Assembly (NCBI RefSeq): GCF_009729855.1
Contig: NZ_WODA01000002.1
Location: 403,630-467,629, forward strand
Length of the DNA stretch: 64,000 bases
Direction: 5' to 3'
DNA from: Agromyces luteolus
Lineage (GTDB): Bacteria; Actinomycetota; Actinomycetes; Actinomycetales; Microbacteriaceae
Each line of letters starts with the position of its first letter. Position 1 is the stretch's first letter. A program made the translations under genes and the position numbers. Of the stretch, positions 39,757 through 48,193 are shown piece after piece. The notes under the pieces were generated by a model that was given only the letters and a program-made list of their open reading frames with translations, was not told where the DNA came from and made no database searches.

Positions 39757-40479
39757 ATGGCCGCGCGCCGGGTCGGCAGGGTGCGACGACTGCGTCGCGA
39801 GGCGTGGGGCTTCGCGATCGGCTCGCTGTGCTTCCTCGTGGCGGCATTCCCGTTCTACGCGGAATGGCTCGGGCCGGTCGGGGTGAACATCACGTTCGTG
39901 GTCGGGTCGGTGTTCTTCACCCTCGCCGCGTTCGTGCAGCTCAGCCTGAGCGGCCGGCACCTGCCGCGCCGACGCGTGACGAACCGGGCCGACTGGTGGG
40001 ACTGGTGGGCGGCGGCCGTGCAGTTCGTCGGCACGCTGCTGTTCAACCTGAGCACCACGCTGGCCCTGCTGGCCGCGATCGCGGCGCCCGACTACGTAGG
40101 GGCGGGCTGGAAGCCGGATGCGTGGGGCTCGCTCGCGTTCCTCGCCGCGAGCGCGTTCGCGATGGTCGCGACGACGCACCGCGGCGAGCTGTGGGACACC
40201 GACGCCCGCACCTGGCACGGCACGTGGCTGGGCATGCTCGGTTCGGTGTTCTTCGGCCTCTCCGCGATCGGCGCCTACGTGATCCCGGAGACCGGGACGC
40301 TCCTGAGCCTCCTCTGGGCGAACCTCGGGACGATGCTCGGCGCGCTCTGCTTCCTCCTCGCCGCGCTGCTGTCGCGGAGGTGGGTCGACCGGGGCGAGCC
40401 GACGCGCGACGGGCCGACCCGCGTGGACGCGTCGGCACCGGCCGGCCCGCAGCGGGCGGATTCGGGCCGAACGGCCTGA
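39757..40479 (+). CDS. Six-helix membrane protein, YrhK-like
   Basis: 240 residues from ATG 39757. Predicted helices include AWGFAIGSLCFLVAAFPFYA, VNITFVVGSVFFTLAAFVQL, WWAAAVQFVGTLLFNLSTTLALLAAI, SLAFLAASAFAMVATT, TWLGMLGSVFFGLSAIGAYV and LLSLLWANLGTMLGALCFLLAALL. The WWAAAVQFVGTLLFN pattern resembles YrhK-type domains. It starts 20 nt after gadB and may be cotranscribed. Function unknown. Confidence 0.7.
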   Translation: MAARRVGRVRRLRREAWGFAIGSLCFLVAAFPFYAEWLGPVGVNITFVVGSVFFTLAAFVQLSLSGRHLPRRRVTNRADWWDWWAAAVQFVGTLLFNLSTTLALLAAIAAPDYVGAGWKPDAWGSLAFLAASAFAMVATTHRGELWDTDARTWHGTWLGMLGSVFFGLSAIGAYVIPETGTLLSLLWANLGTMLGALCFLLAALLSRRWVDRGEPTRDGPTRVDASAPAGPQRADSGRTA

Positions 40480-40484
40480 TCTGC

Positions 40485-40620
40485 TAGGCTTTCCCTTTGG
40501 CTGGGCGCTTCCACCGCCCGGACCGTGGACGAATCCCCTGTATCTCCCGCTCGCGCGGAGGGGATCCGCCTGCAGACAAGAGACCTTGGGAGGGGCCGTC
40601 CGGCCCCTCGGTATTGGAGG
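40485..40620 (+). promoter_or_regulatory. rpmB promoter and structured leader
   Basis: A -10-like TAGGCT (40485-40490) predicts a transcript start near 40497 and a leader of about 130 nt. The leader contains two potential stems: ATCCCCT/AGGGGAT (40533-40539 with 40559-40565) and the perfect hairpin GAGGGGCC-GTCC-GGCCCCTC (40590-40609). The second ends 6 nt before the ribosome-binding GGAGG (40616-40620). Confidence 0.45.
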
Positions 40621-40628
40621 AAAGACCA

Positions 40629-40865
40629 ATGGCAGCAGTGTGCCAGGTGACCGGAGCCGTCCCCGGCTTCGGCCACAACATCTCGCACTCGCACCGCCGG
40701 ACGAAGCGCCGCTTCGACCCGAACGTGCAGAAGAAGACCTACTACGTGCCGTCGCTTCGTCGTAACGTCACCCTGAACGTGTCCGCCAAGGGCATCAAGG
40801 TGATCGACGCCCGTGGCATCGAGGCCGTCATCAAGGACATCCAGGCTCGTGGGGTGAAGCTCTAA
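40629..40865 (+). CDS. rpmB: 50S ribosomal protein L28
   Basis: 78 residues. [31 protein letters not shown] is the family hallmark. Only one of the cysteines of zinc-binding L28 is kept, so the CxxC pairs are absent and the protein is a zinc-free form. GGAGGAAAG precedes the ATG. It overlaps rpmG by one base (TAATG). In Streptomyces and mycobacteria, zinc-free rpmB-rpmG-rpsN paralogues are Zur-controlled; no Zur box is visible here. Confidence 0.96.
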   Translation: MAAVCQVTGAVPGFGHNISHSHRRTKRRFDPNVQKKTYYVPSLRRNVTLNVSAKGIKVIDARGIEAVIKDIQARGVKL

Positions 40866-41032
40866 TGGCGAAGCAGCAGGACATCCGTCCGATCATCAAG
40901 CTCCGTTCGACGGCCGGCACCGGGTACACCTACGTGACCCGCAAGAACCGTCGCAACAACCCCGACCGTCTCGTGCTCAAGAAGTACGACCCCGTGGTGC
41001 GCAAGCACGTCGACTTCCGAGAGGAGCGCTAG
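40865..41032 (+). CDS. rpmG: 50S ribosomal protein L33
   Basis: 55 residues: [35 protein letters not shown] and [18 protein letters not shown]. No CxxC pairs are present, so it is the zinc-free type. ATG 40865 shares its A with the rpmB stop codon; rpsN begins 3 nt after its own stop. Encoded in the classic rpmB-rpmG-rpsN order. Confidence 0.96.
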   Translation: MAKQQDIRPIIKLRSTAGTGYTYVTRKNRRNNPDRLVLKKYDPVVRKHVDFREER

Positions 41033-41035
41033 GAC

Positions 41036-41341
41036 ATGGCCAAGAAGAGCAAGATCGCGCGCAACGAGCAGCGCAAGGTGGTCGTCGACCGCTACGCCGC
41101 GAAGCGCGCCGAGCTGAAGAAGACGCTCGTCGACCCGAACGCGACCGACGAGGCCCGTGAGGCCGCCCGCGTCGGCCTGCAGAAGCTGCCCCGCAACGCC
41201 TCGCCGGTGCGCGTCCGCTCGCGCGACGCCATCGACGGCCGCCCCCGCGGCGTGCTCACGAAGTTCGGCGTCTCGCGCGTCCGCTTCCGTGACATGGCGC
41301 ACCGCGGCGAGCTGCCCGGCATCACCAAGTCGAGCTGGTAA
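41036..41341 (+). CDS. rpsN: 30S ribosomal protein S14 (long, zinc-free form)
   Basis: 101 residues; the long S14 type without the CxxC zinc motif of the short 61-residue form. Signature: [41 protein letters not shown] and [25 protein letters not shown]. Starts 3 nt after rpmG (GAGAGGAGCGCTAGGACATG). A strong hairpin terminator follows 17 nt later. Confidence 0.96.
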   Translation: MAKKSKIARNEQRKVVVDRYAAKRAELKKTLVDPNATDEAREAARVGLQKLPRNASPVRVRSRDAIDGRPRGVLTKFGVSRVRFRDMAHRGELPGITKSSW

Positions 41342-41358
41342 CCACAAGCACCGCTTCC

Positions 41359-41394
41359 GAGAGGGGCGTCCCGGTCTTCCGGGGCGCCCCTCTC
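41359..41394 (+). terminator. Hairpin terminator after rpsN
   Basis: 16-nt arms, GAGAGGGGCGTCCCGG (41359-41374) and its complement (41379-41394), with one mismatch and a TCTT loop. Confidence 0.75.
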
Positions 41395-41617
41395 GTCGTC
41401 TGCGCGTCGATGTGGTGGGGGCAACGGGCGACGGATGCCGCGGCATCCGTCAAGCCCCCTGCGAACCTGCCCGAATGGGCCGGAAATCCGCGTGTTTCCG
41501 CGGGACTCTGCTACATTCGAGGCGGCCTGAACGGCTACGGGGGCGATCGATGCGATCGGTTCTCCGTGTTTCCACACGACAGCTGTACCAACAGCGAAGG
41601 TCCGAGGAGGACATTCA

Positions 41618-41905
41618 ATGGCTGACAAGTCGCTCAACAAGTCGGAGCTCGTTGCCAAGATCGCCGCGTCGACGGGCCAGAGCCAGACGGCCGTCGACGC
41701 CGTGCTCAACGGCTTCTTCGACACCCTCGCCGAGTCGGTCGGCTCGGGCACCAAGGTGTCGATCCCGGGCTGGCTCGCCGTCGAGCGCACCCACCGCGCC
41801 GCCCGCACGGGCCGCAACCCGCAGACCGGCGAGACCATCCAGATCGCCGCCGGCAACTCGGTCAAGGTGACCGCGGGCTCGAAGCTCAAGGCCGCCGCGA
41901 AGTAA
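41618..41905 (+). CDS. hup: HU-family DNA-binding protein
   Basis: 95-residue nucleoid protein. LNKSELVAKIAASTGQSQTAVDAVLNGFF forms the dimerisation helices, and VERTHRAARTGRNPQTGETIQIAAGNS is the DNA-binding arm region. It is the short HU form, without the long Lys/Ala tail of mycobacterial HupB. CCGAGGAGGACATTCA precedes the ATG. A -10-like TACATT at 41512-41517 predicts a leader of about 95 nt. Confidence 0.95.
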   Translation: MADKSLNKSELVAKIAASTGQSQTAVDAVLNGFFDTLAESVGSGTKVSIPGWLAVERTHRAARTGRNPQTGETIQIAAGNSVKVTAGSKLKAAAK

Positions 41906-41939
41906 CCCGCGCGCGTCCGCAGACGCATTCCGCGACTCC

Positions 41940-41975
41940 CGAAGGGGCGCCCGGCTGGTCCGGTGCGCCCCTTCG
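41940..41975 (+). terminator. Hairpin terminator after hup
   Basis: Perfect 11-bp arms CGAAGGGGCGC (41940-41950) and GCGCCCCTTCG (41965-41975) with partial pairing of the 14-nt loop. Confidence 0.7.
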
Positions 41976-42035
41976 TCGTGCCCGGGCGGGCCAAGCCCGC
42001 CTGCTCAGGCGCGCCGCCGGGCGCGCGCTCGGTCC

Positions 42036-42082
42036 CGAGAAGTCGCGAATGCAGGGTCAGCCCCGCCATCTGCGACTTCTCG
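42036..42082. repeat. 47-bp palindromic repeat, copy 1
   Basis: Perfect 11-bp arms CGAGAAGTCGC and GCGACTTCTCG surround a 25-nt centre. It matches copy 2 at 41 of 47 positions and lies in the 376-bp spacer between hup and the copD-ctaG gene. No sequence relation to the 68-bp family. Confidence 0.8.
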
Positions 42083-42130
42083 AGGAGTGAGCGCTGCGGG
42101 GCTGGGCTTCTGCCGCGGCGGCATTCGTGC

Positions 42131-42177
42131 CGAGAAGTCGCGGATGCAGGGTCGGGTTCGCCATGTGCGACTTCTCG
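42131..42177. repeat. 47-bp palindromic repeat, copy 2
   Basis: Same arms and length as copy 1, in the same orientation and 95 bp further on. The spacer 41906-42281 contains no supported gene apart from these repeats, the hup terminator and the promoter before 42282. Confidence 0.8.
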
Positions 42178-42269
42178 AGGCGGTGGGCGGATGTCGCGGA
42201 GCTGCGGGGCGCGCGCCCGGCGCGCGCCCGGGGCCGCGGCGCCGGGCGCCCGCTCCCAGCCGGCTCGCC

Positions 42270-42275
42270 TAGGCT
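42270..42275 (+). promoter_or_regulatory. Putative -10 box for a leaderless copD-ctaG mRNA
   Basis: TAGGCT ends 6 nt before the GTG start at 42282; no ribosome-binding site is present. Confidence 0.45.
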
Positions 42276-42281
42276 CGTACG

Positions 42282-44285
42282 GTGATCCGTTCCGCCCGCG
42301 TGCTGGGCCCAGCCGCCCTCGTCGCCGTCGCGCTCGCCGCGATGATCGCCGCACTCGCGTACGGCGGCGGCGCGGAGCCGTACCCGATCCAGGACCCGGG
42401 CCCCGTGGCACGGTGGGGCGTCCCCGTCGCGAAGCTCCTCGTGAACCTCGGCGCCGCCGGCATGATCGGCGCGCTCGTGCTCGCCGTCTGGGCACTGAGC
42501 CCGAAGCGCCGCGAGTTCGACCTCGCGCTCGACGTGGCGGCGGCATCCGCCGCCGTGCTCACGGTCGCGAGCGCCGCGACCGGCGTGCTGACCTTCATGC
42601 TCGTCACCGGCGCCGAGTTCTCGGTCGACGACCGGTTCGGCCAGCAGCTCGGGCAGTTCGTCACCTCGATCGAGCTCGGCCAGGCGTGGCTCGCGACGAC
42701 GCTCATCGCCGCGGCCGTCACCGTGCTCTGCTTCGCCGTGCGCAATCACACCGCGCTCGTGTTCGTCGCCGTGCTCGCGGTCGTCGCGCTCGTGCCCATG
42801 GCGCAGCAGGGTCACGCGGCCGGCGCGACGGGCCACAACGAGGCGATCACCGCGCTCGGGCTCCACCTCGTGTTCGCGGCCGCCTGGCTCGGCGGGCTCC
42901 TCACGATCGTGCTCCTGAAGCCCGCGCTCGACGGGGATCGCCTCGGAGTCGTGCTGTCCCGCTACTCGACGGTCGCGCTCATCGCCTTCATCGTCGTCGC
43001 GATCTCGGGGTACGCGAGCGCCGCGCTGCGGATCGGCACGTGGGACCAGCTCGCCACCCAGTACGGCGTGCTCGTCGTGATGAAGGTCGCGGCCCTCATC
43101 GCGCTCGGCCTGTTCGGCGCCGGGCAGCGACGCGTGATGATCGGGCGGATGCTGCGCGCCGACGCCGCGCGGAACGGCCGCGGTGCGCCCGGCGCATCGG
43201 CGAACCGCACCTTCTGGCTCCTCGTCGTCATCGAGCTGGCCTTCATGGGCATCGCCTCCGGCGTCGCCGCGGCGCTCGCCCGGACGGCCACGCCCGTCGA
43301 CGAGGACGTCTCCGGCGGGCTCGCCCGCACGCCCGCCGAGATCCTGACGGGCGAGCCCCTGCCGCCCGCGCCCGACGCGTTGCGCTACTTCACCGAGTGG
43401 AGCCCCGACCTGCTGTGGCTCCTCGCGTGCGGCTTCGGCATCTTCTTCTACGTGGCTGGCGTGGTGCGCCTCCACCGCCGCGGCGACCGCTGGCCGATCT
43501 ACCGCACCGTGCTCTGGGTCGCCGGCCTGCTGCTGCTCGCGTGGATCACGAGCGGCGGGGTCGCCGCGTACGAGCAGTACCTCTTCTCCGCGCACATGCT
43601 CGGGCACATGGCGCTCACGATGGCCGTGCCGGTGCTGCTCGTCCCGGGCGCGCCCGTGACGCTCGCGGCACGCGCCATCCGCCCCAGGAAGGACGGCAGT
43701 CGAGGCGGCCGCGAGTGGATCCTGCTCGCGGTGCACTCGCGGTTCGCATCGATCATCGCGAACCCGATCGTCGCGGCCGTGCTGTTCGCCGGCTCGCTCT
43801 GGGTGTTCTACTACTCGCCCTTGTTCCGGTGGTCGATGGAGGACCACATCGGGCACGAGTGGATGATCACCCACTTCCTCATCACGGGGTACCTCTTCGT
43901 GCAGTCGCTCATCGGGATCGACCCGGTGCCGTATCGACTGCCGTATCCCTTCCGGCTGCTGCTCCTGCTCGGCACGATGGCGTTCCACGCGTTCTTCGGG
44001 CTCGCGATCATGATGGGCACCGGCCTGATGCTCGCCGACTGGTACGGCGCGATGGGGTGGGGCACCGACGCGCTCGCCGACCAGCAGGTCGGCGGCGGCA
44101 TCGCCTGGTCGATCGGCGAGATCCCGACGGTCGCGCTGGCGATCACCGTCGCGGTGCAGTGGTCGCGGTCCGACGCCAAGGAGACGAAGCGCCGCGACCG
44201 CCACGCCGACCGGACGGGCGAGGCCGAGCTGGAGGAGTACAACGCCCGGCTCGCGGCGCTCGCCGAGCGCGACGGCGTGCGCTGA
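42282..44285 (+). CDS. CopD-CtaG fusion: copper resistance D domain and cytochrome c oxidase assembly domain
   Basis: 667-residue polytopic membrane protein. The N-terminal half is a CopD domain (copper-related, about residues 40-300, with GQAWLATTLIAAAVTVL, AQQGHAAGATGHNEAITALGLHLVFAAAWLGGLL holding conserved His residues). The C-terminal half is a CtaG (caa3-type oxidase assembly) domain: LFSAHMLGHMALTMAVPVLLVPGAP, HEWMITHFLITGYLF, YPFRLLLLLGTMAFHAFFGLAIM. This two-domain fusion is common in actinobacteria and suggests copper delivery to cytochrome oxidase. A hydrophilic tail follows the last helix. GTG 42282 lies 6 nt after a -10 box. Confidence 0.9.
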   Translation: MIRSARVLGPAALVAVALAAMIAALAYGGGAEPYPIQDPGPVARWGVPVAKLLVNLGAAGMIGALVLAVWALSPKRREFDLALDVAAASAAVLTVASAATGVLTFMLVTGAEFSVDDRFGQQLGQFVTSIELGQAWLATTLIAAAVTVLCFAVRNHTALVFVAVLAVVALVPMAQQGHAAGATGHNEAITALGLHLVFAAAWLGGLLTIVLLKPALDGDRLGVVLSRYSTVALIAFIVVAISGYASAALRIGTWDQLATQYGVLVVMKVAALIALGLFGAGQRRVMIGRMLRADAARNGRGAPGASANRTFWLLVVIELAFMGIASGVAAALARTATPVDEDVSGGLARTPAEILTGEPLPPAPDALRYFTEWSPDLLWLLACGFGIFFYVAGVVRLHRRGDRWPIYRTVLWVAGLLLLAWITSGGVAAYEQYLFSAHMLGHMALTMAVPVLLVPGAPVTLAARAIRPRKDGSRGGREWILLAVHSRFASIIANPIVAAVLFAGSLWVFYYSPLFRWSMEDHIGHEWMITHFLITGYLFVQSLIGIDPVPYRLPYPFRLLLLLGTMAFHAFFGLAIMMGTGLMLADWYGAMGWGTDALADQQVGGGIAWSIGEIPTVALAITVAVQWSRSDAKETKRRDRHADRTGEAELEEYNARLAALAERDGVR

Positions 44286-44307
44286 ACCCGTCGGCGCCGG
44301 CGCGCGG

Positions 44308-45357
44308 TCAGCGCAGCTGGATCGAGATCGAACCGTCGGGACGCACCGTCGCGTCGAGTGCGAGCGTGAACGACTCGTCCTGTTCGAGCGTCGAGAACGT
44401 GCCGTCGAAGAGCGACTGCACTTCGACCGAGATGTGCGCGAGGCCGGGCGTCGGCGGCATCTCGAACGTGGTGTCGCCCGGGACGAGCGTGACCACGGGG
44501 GATTCGACGATGCTCCACGCGGGTTCGCCGACGACGCGGTCGTCGATCACGACGCCGAACGGGCACCCCGCCGGCTGGAGCACGGGCTGGCTCGCGCACT
44601 GGTCGACGAGGTACTCGTCGACCTTCACCTGCACGCGCTCGACGAACGCCTCGGTGGGGAGCGCATCGACCCTGACCTCGGCCCTCGCACCGGGCTCGGC
44701 GATGACCTGCACGGGGACGGCCTCGAGCAGCGTCGACTGGTAGCCGAACTCGTACACCGCGGGGGCGATCGCGAGGTACTGCGCGGTCTGCGTGAACGCC
44801 GACAGCTCGTCGCCGGTCTTCGTGGCCCGGGCGTCGAGCGTCAGCGAGCCGACCGTGAACAGCGGGCTCTGCGCCGACGTGACCTCGATCACGGCCAGCG
44901 GGCTCGTCGCGAACTCCCACCGGTGCAGCACGCCGTAGAGCGGCTCGATCGGGCGCACGTCGAACGCGGTCTGCACGATCGCGGTGTCGAGCCGGTAGCT
45001 CACGGTCACGGTGTGCCGCCCGTCGTCGTGCGCCTCATCGGAGATCACGCGTACGTCCTCCGGGCCGGCGTCGACCACGTTCGAGCGCAGCATCGCGGTG
45101 GAGATGTCGGCGGGAAGCCCAGCGCCGGCGAGGTCGCCCTCGTCGAGCCGGACGCCGGGCGTGGCCGCGGCGCTCACGATGTCGTCGCGCGCGATCGCGT
45201 CGAGGTAGCGCTCGACGAACGCGGGGGCGCCGTAGAGGCTCTGGTTCAGCCCGCCGAGTGCGGCGAGGAACCCGGCGACGAGCATGACGGCGAGGCCTGT
45301 CCACCCGACGATCGCGACCGGCGACAGGCGTCCCTCACGTCGGCCCGAGCTCCCCAC
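44308..45357 (-). CDS. Membrane-anchored protein of unknown function
   Basis: 349 residues. One N-terminal membrane helix (VAIVGWTGLAVMLVAGFLAALGG) anchors a large external domain, mostly beta in character, with two cysteines close together (DQCASQPVLQPAGC) that may form a disulfide. The repeated pattern of short acidic strands suggests Ig-like or NTF2-like folds, but no family is recognised. A -10-like TAGACT ends 6 nt before the GTG on this strand, so the mRNA is probably leaderless. It converges on copD-ctaG. Confidence 0.7.
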   Translation of the reverse strand: MGSSGRREGRLSPVAIVGWTGLAVMLVAGFLAALGGLNQSLYGAPAFVERYLDAIARDDIVSAAATPGVRLDEGDLAGAGLPADISTAMLRSNVVDAGPEDVRVISDEAHDDGRHTVTVSYRLDTAIVQTAFDVRPIEPLYGVLHRWEFATSPLAVIEVTSAQSPLFTVGSLTLDARATKTGDELSAFTQTAQYLAIAPAVYEFGYQSTLLEAVPVQVIAEPGARAEVRVDALPTEAFVERVQVKVDEYLVDQCASQPVLQPAGCPFGVVIDDRVVGEPAWSIVESPVVTLVPGDTTFEMPPTPGLAHISVEVQSLFDGTFSTLEQDESFTLALDATVRPDGSISIQLR

Positions 45358-45363
45358 CCGGCA

Positions 45364-45369
45364 AGTCTA
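45364..45369 (-). promoter_or_regulatory. Putative -10 box, leaderless
   Basis: TAGACT on the minus strand, ending 6 nt before the GTG start at 45357. Confidence 0.45.
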
Positions 45370-45557
45370 GACAGGCCGATATCACGGTTCGGTCTCTCCA
45401 CAACGCCGCGTGACGCGTCGACGGATGCCGCGACCGCGGGCCTCGGGCCGGGGATCGCGGTCTACAGTGAAGACGCCCGCCCGCGGCATCCGCCCCACGA
45501 TCCGGAGCGCCGCGGCGCGCCGAACCCCGTCGAACCCGCGAGACCGAAGGCCGACCG

Positions 45558-46874
45558 TTGCAGCACGTGACCCTCACCGCCGAGCAGCAGGCGGTGTTCC
45601 GGGCGATCGAGCACACGCGCGAGCACGTGTTCGTCACCGGCCGCGCGGGCACGGGCAAGTCGACGCTGCTCAACCACCTGAACTGGAACACGTCCAAGCA
45701 GATCGTGATCTGCGCGCCGACGGGCGTCGCGGCGCTGAACGTGGGCGGGCAGACCATCCACTCGCTGTTCCGGCTGCCGATCGGCGTCGTCGCCGACCAC
45801 GAGATCGACCAGAACGACGCGGTCCGCAAGATCCTCAACGCGATGGACACGCTCGTCGTCGACGAGGTCTCGATGGTCAACGCCGACCTCATGGACGCGA
45901 TGGACCGCTCCCTCCGCCAAGCGCGGCAGCGCCCGCACGAGCCGTTCGGCGGGGTGCAGGTCGTGCTCTTCGGCGACCCGTACCAGCTCGCGCCGGTGCC
46001 GGGCTCGGGCGACGAGCGCCGCTACTTCGCCGACACCTACCGGTCGATGTGGTTCTTCGACGCGAAGGTCTGGCAGGAGGCCGACCTTCGGATCTACGAG
46101 CTCGGCGAGATCCACCGGCAGCACGACGACGCGTTCAAGCACATGCTGAACGCGGTGCGGCACGGCATGGTCACGGCCGAGATCGCCGGCGTGCTGAACG
46201 ACACCGGCGCGCGCCGTCCGTTGCCCGAGCAGGGCGCGATCACGCTCGCGACGACCAACGAGACGGTGAACCGCATCAACCGGGCCGCGCTGCACCGGCT
46301 CCCCGGGCACTCGATCGCGAACGAGGCCGACGTGAACGGCGAGTTCGGCGGGCGCGGCTACCCCGCCGACGAGCACCTCGAGCTGAAGGTCGGCGCGCAG
46401 GTCATGTTCCTGCGCAACGACACCGCGGGGTGGGGCGAAGCCCCGCGCTGGGTCAACGGCACGATCGGCACCGTCACGTCGCTCGAACGCGAGGTGCGGG
46501 TCGACATCGACGGCGAGGAGCACGAGGTCGAGCCCGCGACGTGGGAGAAGTACCGGTACACGTGGGATCCGGTCGCCAAGAAGCTCGAGCGCGAGATCGT
46601 CGCCGAGTTCACGCAGTTCCCGCTGCGGCTGGCGTGGGCGGTCACCATCCACAAGTCGCAGGGCGCGAGCTACGACGCCGCGATCGTCGACCTCGGCTCG
46701 CGCGTGTTCAGCCCCGGGCAGACGTACGTCGCGCTCTCGCGACTCACGTCGCTCGACGGGCTCTACCTGGCGCGCCCGCTGGTGCCGCGCGACATCATCG
46801 TCGACCGCGACGTCGAGCGGTTCATGTCGGGCGCGACCCGCGACGTCGGCACGGCCGACGAGCTGCCCGCCTGA
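45558..46874 (+). CDS. Pif1-like SF1 helicase
   Basis: 438 residues. Superfamily 1B helicase motifs: Walker A GRAGTGKST at 28-36, CAPTGVAALNVGGQTIHSLF (motif Ia), TLVVDEVSMVNADLMDAMD (Walker B), VVLFGDPYQLAPV (motif III), and C-terminal VTIHKSQGASYDAAIVDLGS with YVALSRLTSLDGLYL (motifs V/VI). All nucleotide-binding residues are present. Bacterial Pif1-like helicases unwind DNA 5'-3', but the role here is unknown. TTG 45558 is preceded by GAAGG at 7-nt spacing; GTG 45567 is a close alternative. A -10-like TACAGT lies at 45463-45468. Confidence 0.87.
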   Translation: MQHVTLTAEQQAVFRAIEHTREHVFVTGRAGTGKSTLLNHLNWNTSKQIVICAPTGVAALNVGGQTIHSLFRLPIGVVADHEIDQNDAVRKILNAMDTLVVDEVSMVNADLMDAMDRSLRQARQRPHEPFGGVQVVLFGDPYQLAPVPGSGDERRYFADTYRSMWFFDAKVWQEADLRIYELGEIHRQHDDAFKHMLNAVRHGMVTAEIAGVLNDTGARRPLPEQGAITLATTNETVNRINRAALHRLPGHSIANEADVNGEFGGRGYPADEHLELKVGAQVMFLRNDTAGWGEAPRWVNGTIGTVTSLEREVRVDIDGEEHEVEPATWEKYRYTWDPVAKKLEREIVAEFTQFPLRLAWAVTIHKSQGASYDAAIVDLGSRVFSPGQTYVALSRLTSLDGLYLARPLVPRDIIVDRDVERFMSGATRDVGTADELPA

Positions 46875-46942
46875 GTGCGCCGCCCGGCGGGGAAGCGACC
46901 GGGGGCGTCATCGCCACGCGCCCCCGGCCGCGGTCTGGGTGG

Positions 46943-47569
46943 TCAGTGGTCGTGCGCCGGGTCGGACGGCGCGGGGTCGGCGCCCGTCCCGTCGCCGCCG
47001 GGCCCGCCGGGCCCGCCGTGCAGGCCCGGCCCGCCGTGCTCCCCGTGCGGGACGGCGGTCCGGCCGGCTTCGGTGGCGGCGAGGGCCGGGGTCGCGAGCG
47101 CCGAGACGAGGACGGCGCCGATCGCGAGGCCGACGAGGGAGCGCCGGGCCTCCCGCGCGGGCGCGGTCGCCGGGGCGGCGTGAGCGGTGCGTGCGGCGGC
47201 GGATGCCTCCGGCCCGCGTCGATCGCGCGCGCGCCCCCGCGCGGCGCGGGCGACGGGGAGCGCCACCGCGGCGAGGAACAGGCCGGCCGCCGCGAGCGGG
47301 AGGCCCGGGACATCCGCGAGGCCGCCGGTCGCGACGGCGACGCCGCCCAGCAGGAGCGACGCGACGGAGGTCGCGAGCACCGTCCTCGGGGCGAGCGGGC
47401 GGCCGGAGCGGAGGGACAGGACGCCCCAGCCGAGCGCGGCGACGCCGAGCCCGGCCAGGACGACCCGCGGTGCACCCCCGGCACCGGCGGCGAGGGCCGC
47501 GAGGACGAGCCCGCCGCCGAGGGCGGCGAGCATCGGCCAGGTCCGCGTCATCGTCGCCGGTGCGTGCAT
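46943..47569 (-). CDS. Membrane protein of unknown function
   Basis: 208 residues. About five membrane helices (MLAALGGGLVLAALAAGAG, VVLAGLGVAALGWGVLSL, TVLATSVASLLLGGVAVATGG, LAAAGLFLAAVALPVARAAR, LVGLAIGAVLVSALATPALAA) and a Gly/His/Asp-rich tail (HGEHGGPGLHGGPGG). The last helix plus APALAA-like site could instead be cleaved. ATG 47569 lies 10 nt after the stop of the DUF4383 gene, with AGGGGG nearby, so the two form an operon. No family is recognised. Confidence 0.65.
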   Translation of the reverse strand: MHAPATMTRTWPMLAALGGGLVLAALAAGAGGAPRVVLAGLGVAALGWGVLSLRSGRPLAPRTVLATSVASLLLGGVAVATGGLADVPGLPLAAAGLFLAAVALPVARAARGRARDRRGPEASAAARTAHAAPATAPAREARRSLVGLAIGAVLVSALATPALAATEAGRTAVPHGEHGGPGLHGGPGGPGGDGTGADPAPSDPAHDH

Positions 47570-47579
47570 GGCCGGCCCC

Positions 47580-47987
47580 CTAGGCCGTCGCCACGCGTGC
47601 GGTGCGCTCGGCGCCGAGGCCCACGCCGAGCAGCGCGATCGCGCTGGCCAGGTGCAGGAAGTGGTCGGGCGTGTTGAGCGCGAGGATGTTGGCCGGGGTG
47701 CCGGCGATGAAGAAGCCGACGACGCCGAGCAGCAGGTAGGCCGCTCCCACGATCGTGTTGACGGTCTTGGCCGCGGCGACGGTCGACAGCCCGGCGATGA
47801 GCAGCGCGCCGCCGATCGCGAGGTGCGCGACGTTGTGGAGCGGGTTCACCGCGAAGATGCCGAGGAGCAGCCCGCCCTCGGTGGCGATGAGGTCGACGCC
47901 GCCGGTCACGGCGAAGCCGAGCAGTCCGACGAGGACGTACACCGCACCGAACACGGTCGCGGCGATGCGGTTGGGTGAGTTCTTCAT
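47580..47987 (-). CDS. DUF4383-family membrane protein
   Basis: 135 residues with four helices. VFGAVYVLVGLLGF, FAVNPLHNVAHLAIGGALLIAGL, VGAAYLLLGVVGFF and LNTPDHFLHLASAIALLGVGL match DUF4383 (the NPLHN.HL and DH.LHL motifs are typical). The function is unknown. AAGGAGG at 5-6 nt from ATG 47987 decides the start. First gene of a two-gene minus-strand operon. Confidence 0.85.
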   Translation of the reverse strand: MKNSPNRIAATVFGAVYVLVGLLGFAVTGGVDLIATEGGLLLGIFAVNPLHNVAHLAIGGALLIAGLSTVAAAKTVNTIVGAAYLLLGVVGFFIAGTPANILALNTPDHFLHLASAIALLGVGLGAERTARVATA

Positions 47988-48193
47988 GGCGATGCCTCCT
48001 TGTGGGTGCGCGGCCGGTGCCGTGCTGCGAGGGGTTCGACACGACGGCGCGACCGGATTGGATCGGTGGGTCCTCCGATCGGGGGACACCGCCGGAGGGC
48101 GGGCGGCAGATGCCCGGACGGCACGGGCGATCGCCGCGCTGCCGGCGGCGGCGATCGGGTTACAATCGCAGCGGACACACGGCGGGGGGCACG

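Noticed and set aside
40365..40628. Zur box upstream of rpmB
   Set aside because: I looked for a TGANAATNATTNTCA-like palindrome on both strands and found none.
42036..42177. CRISPR array
   Set aside because: Only two units, each internally palindromic with 11-bp arms, and no cas genes.
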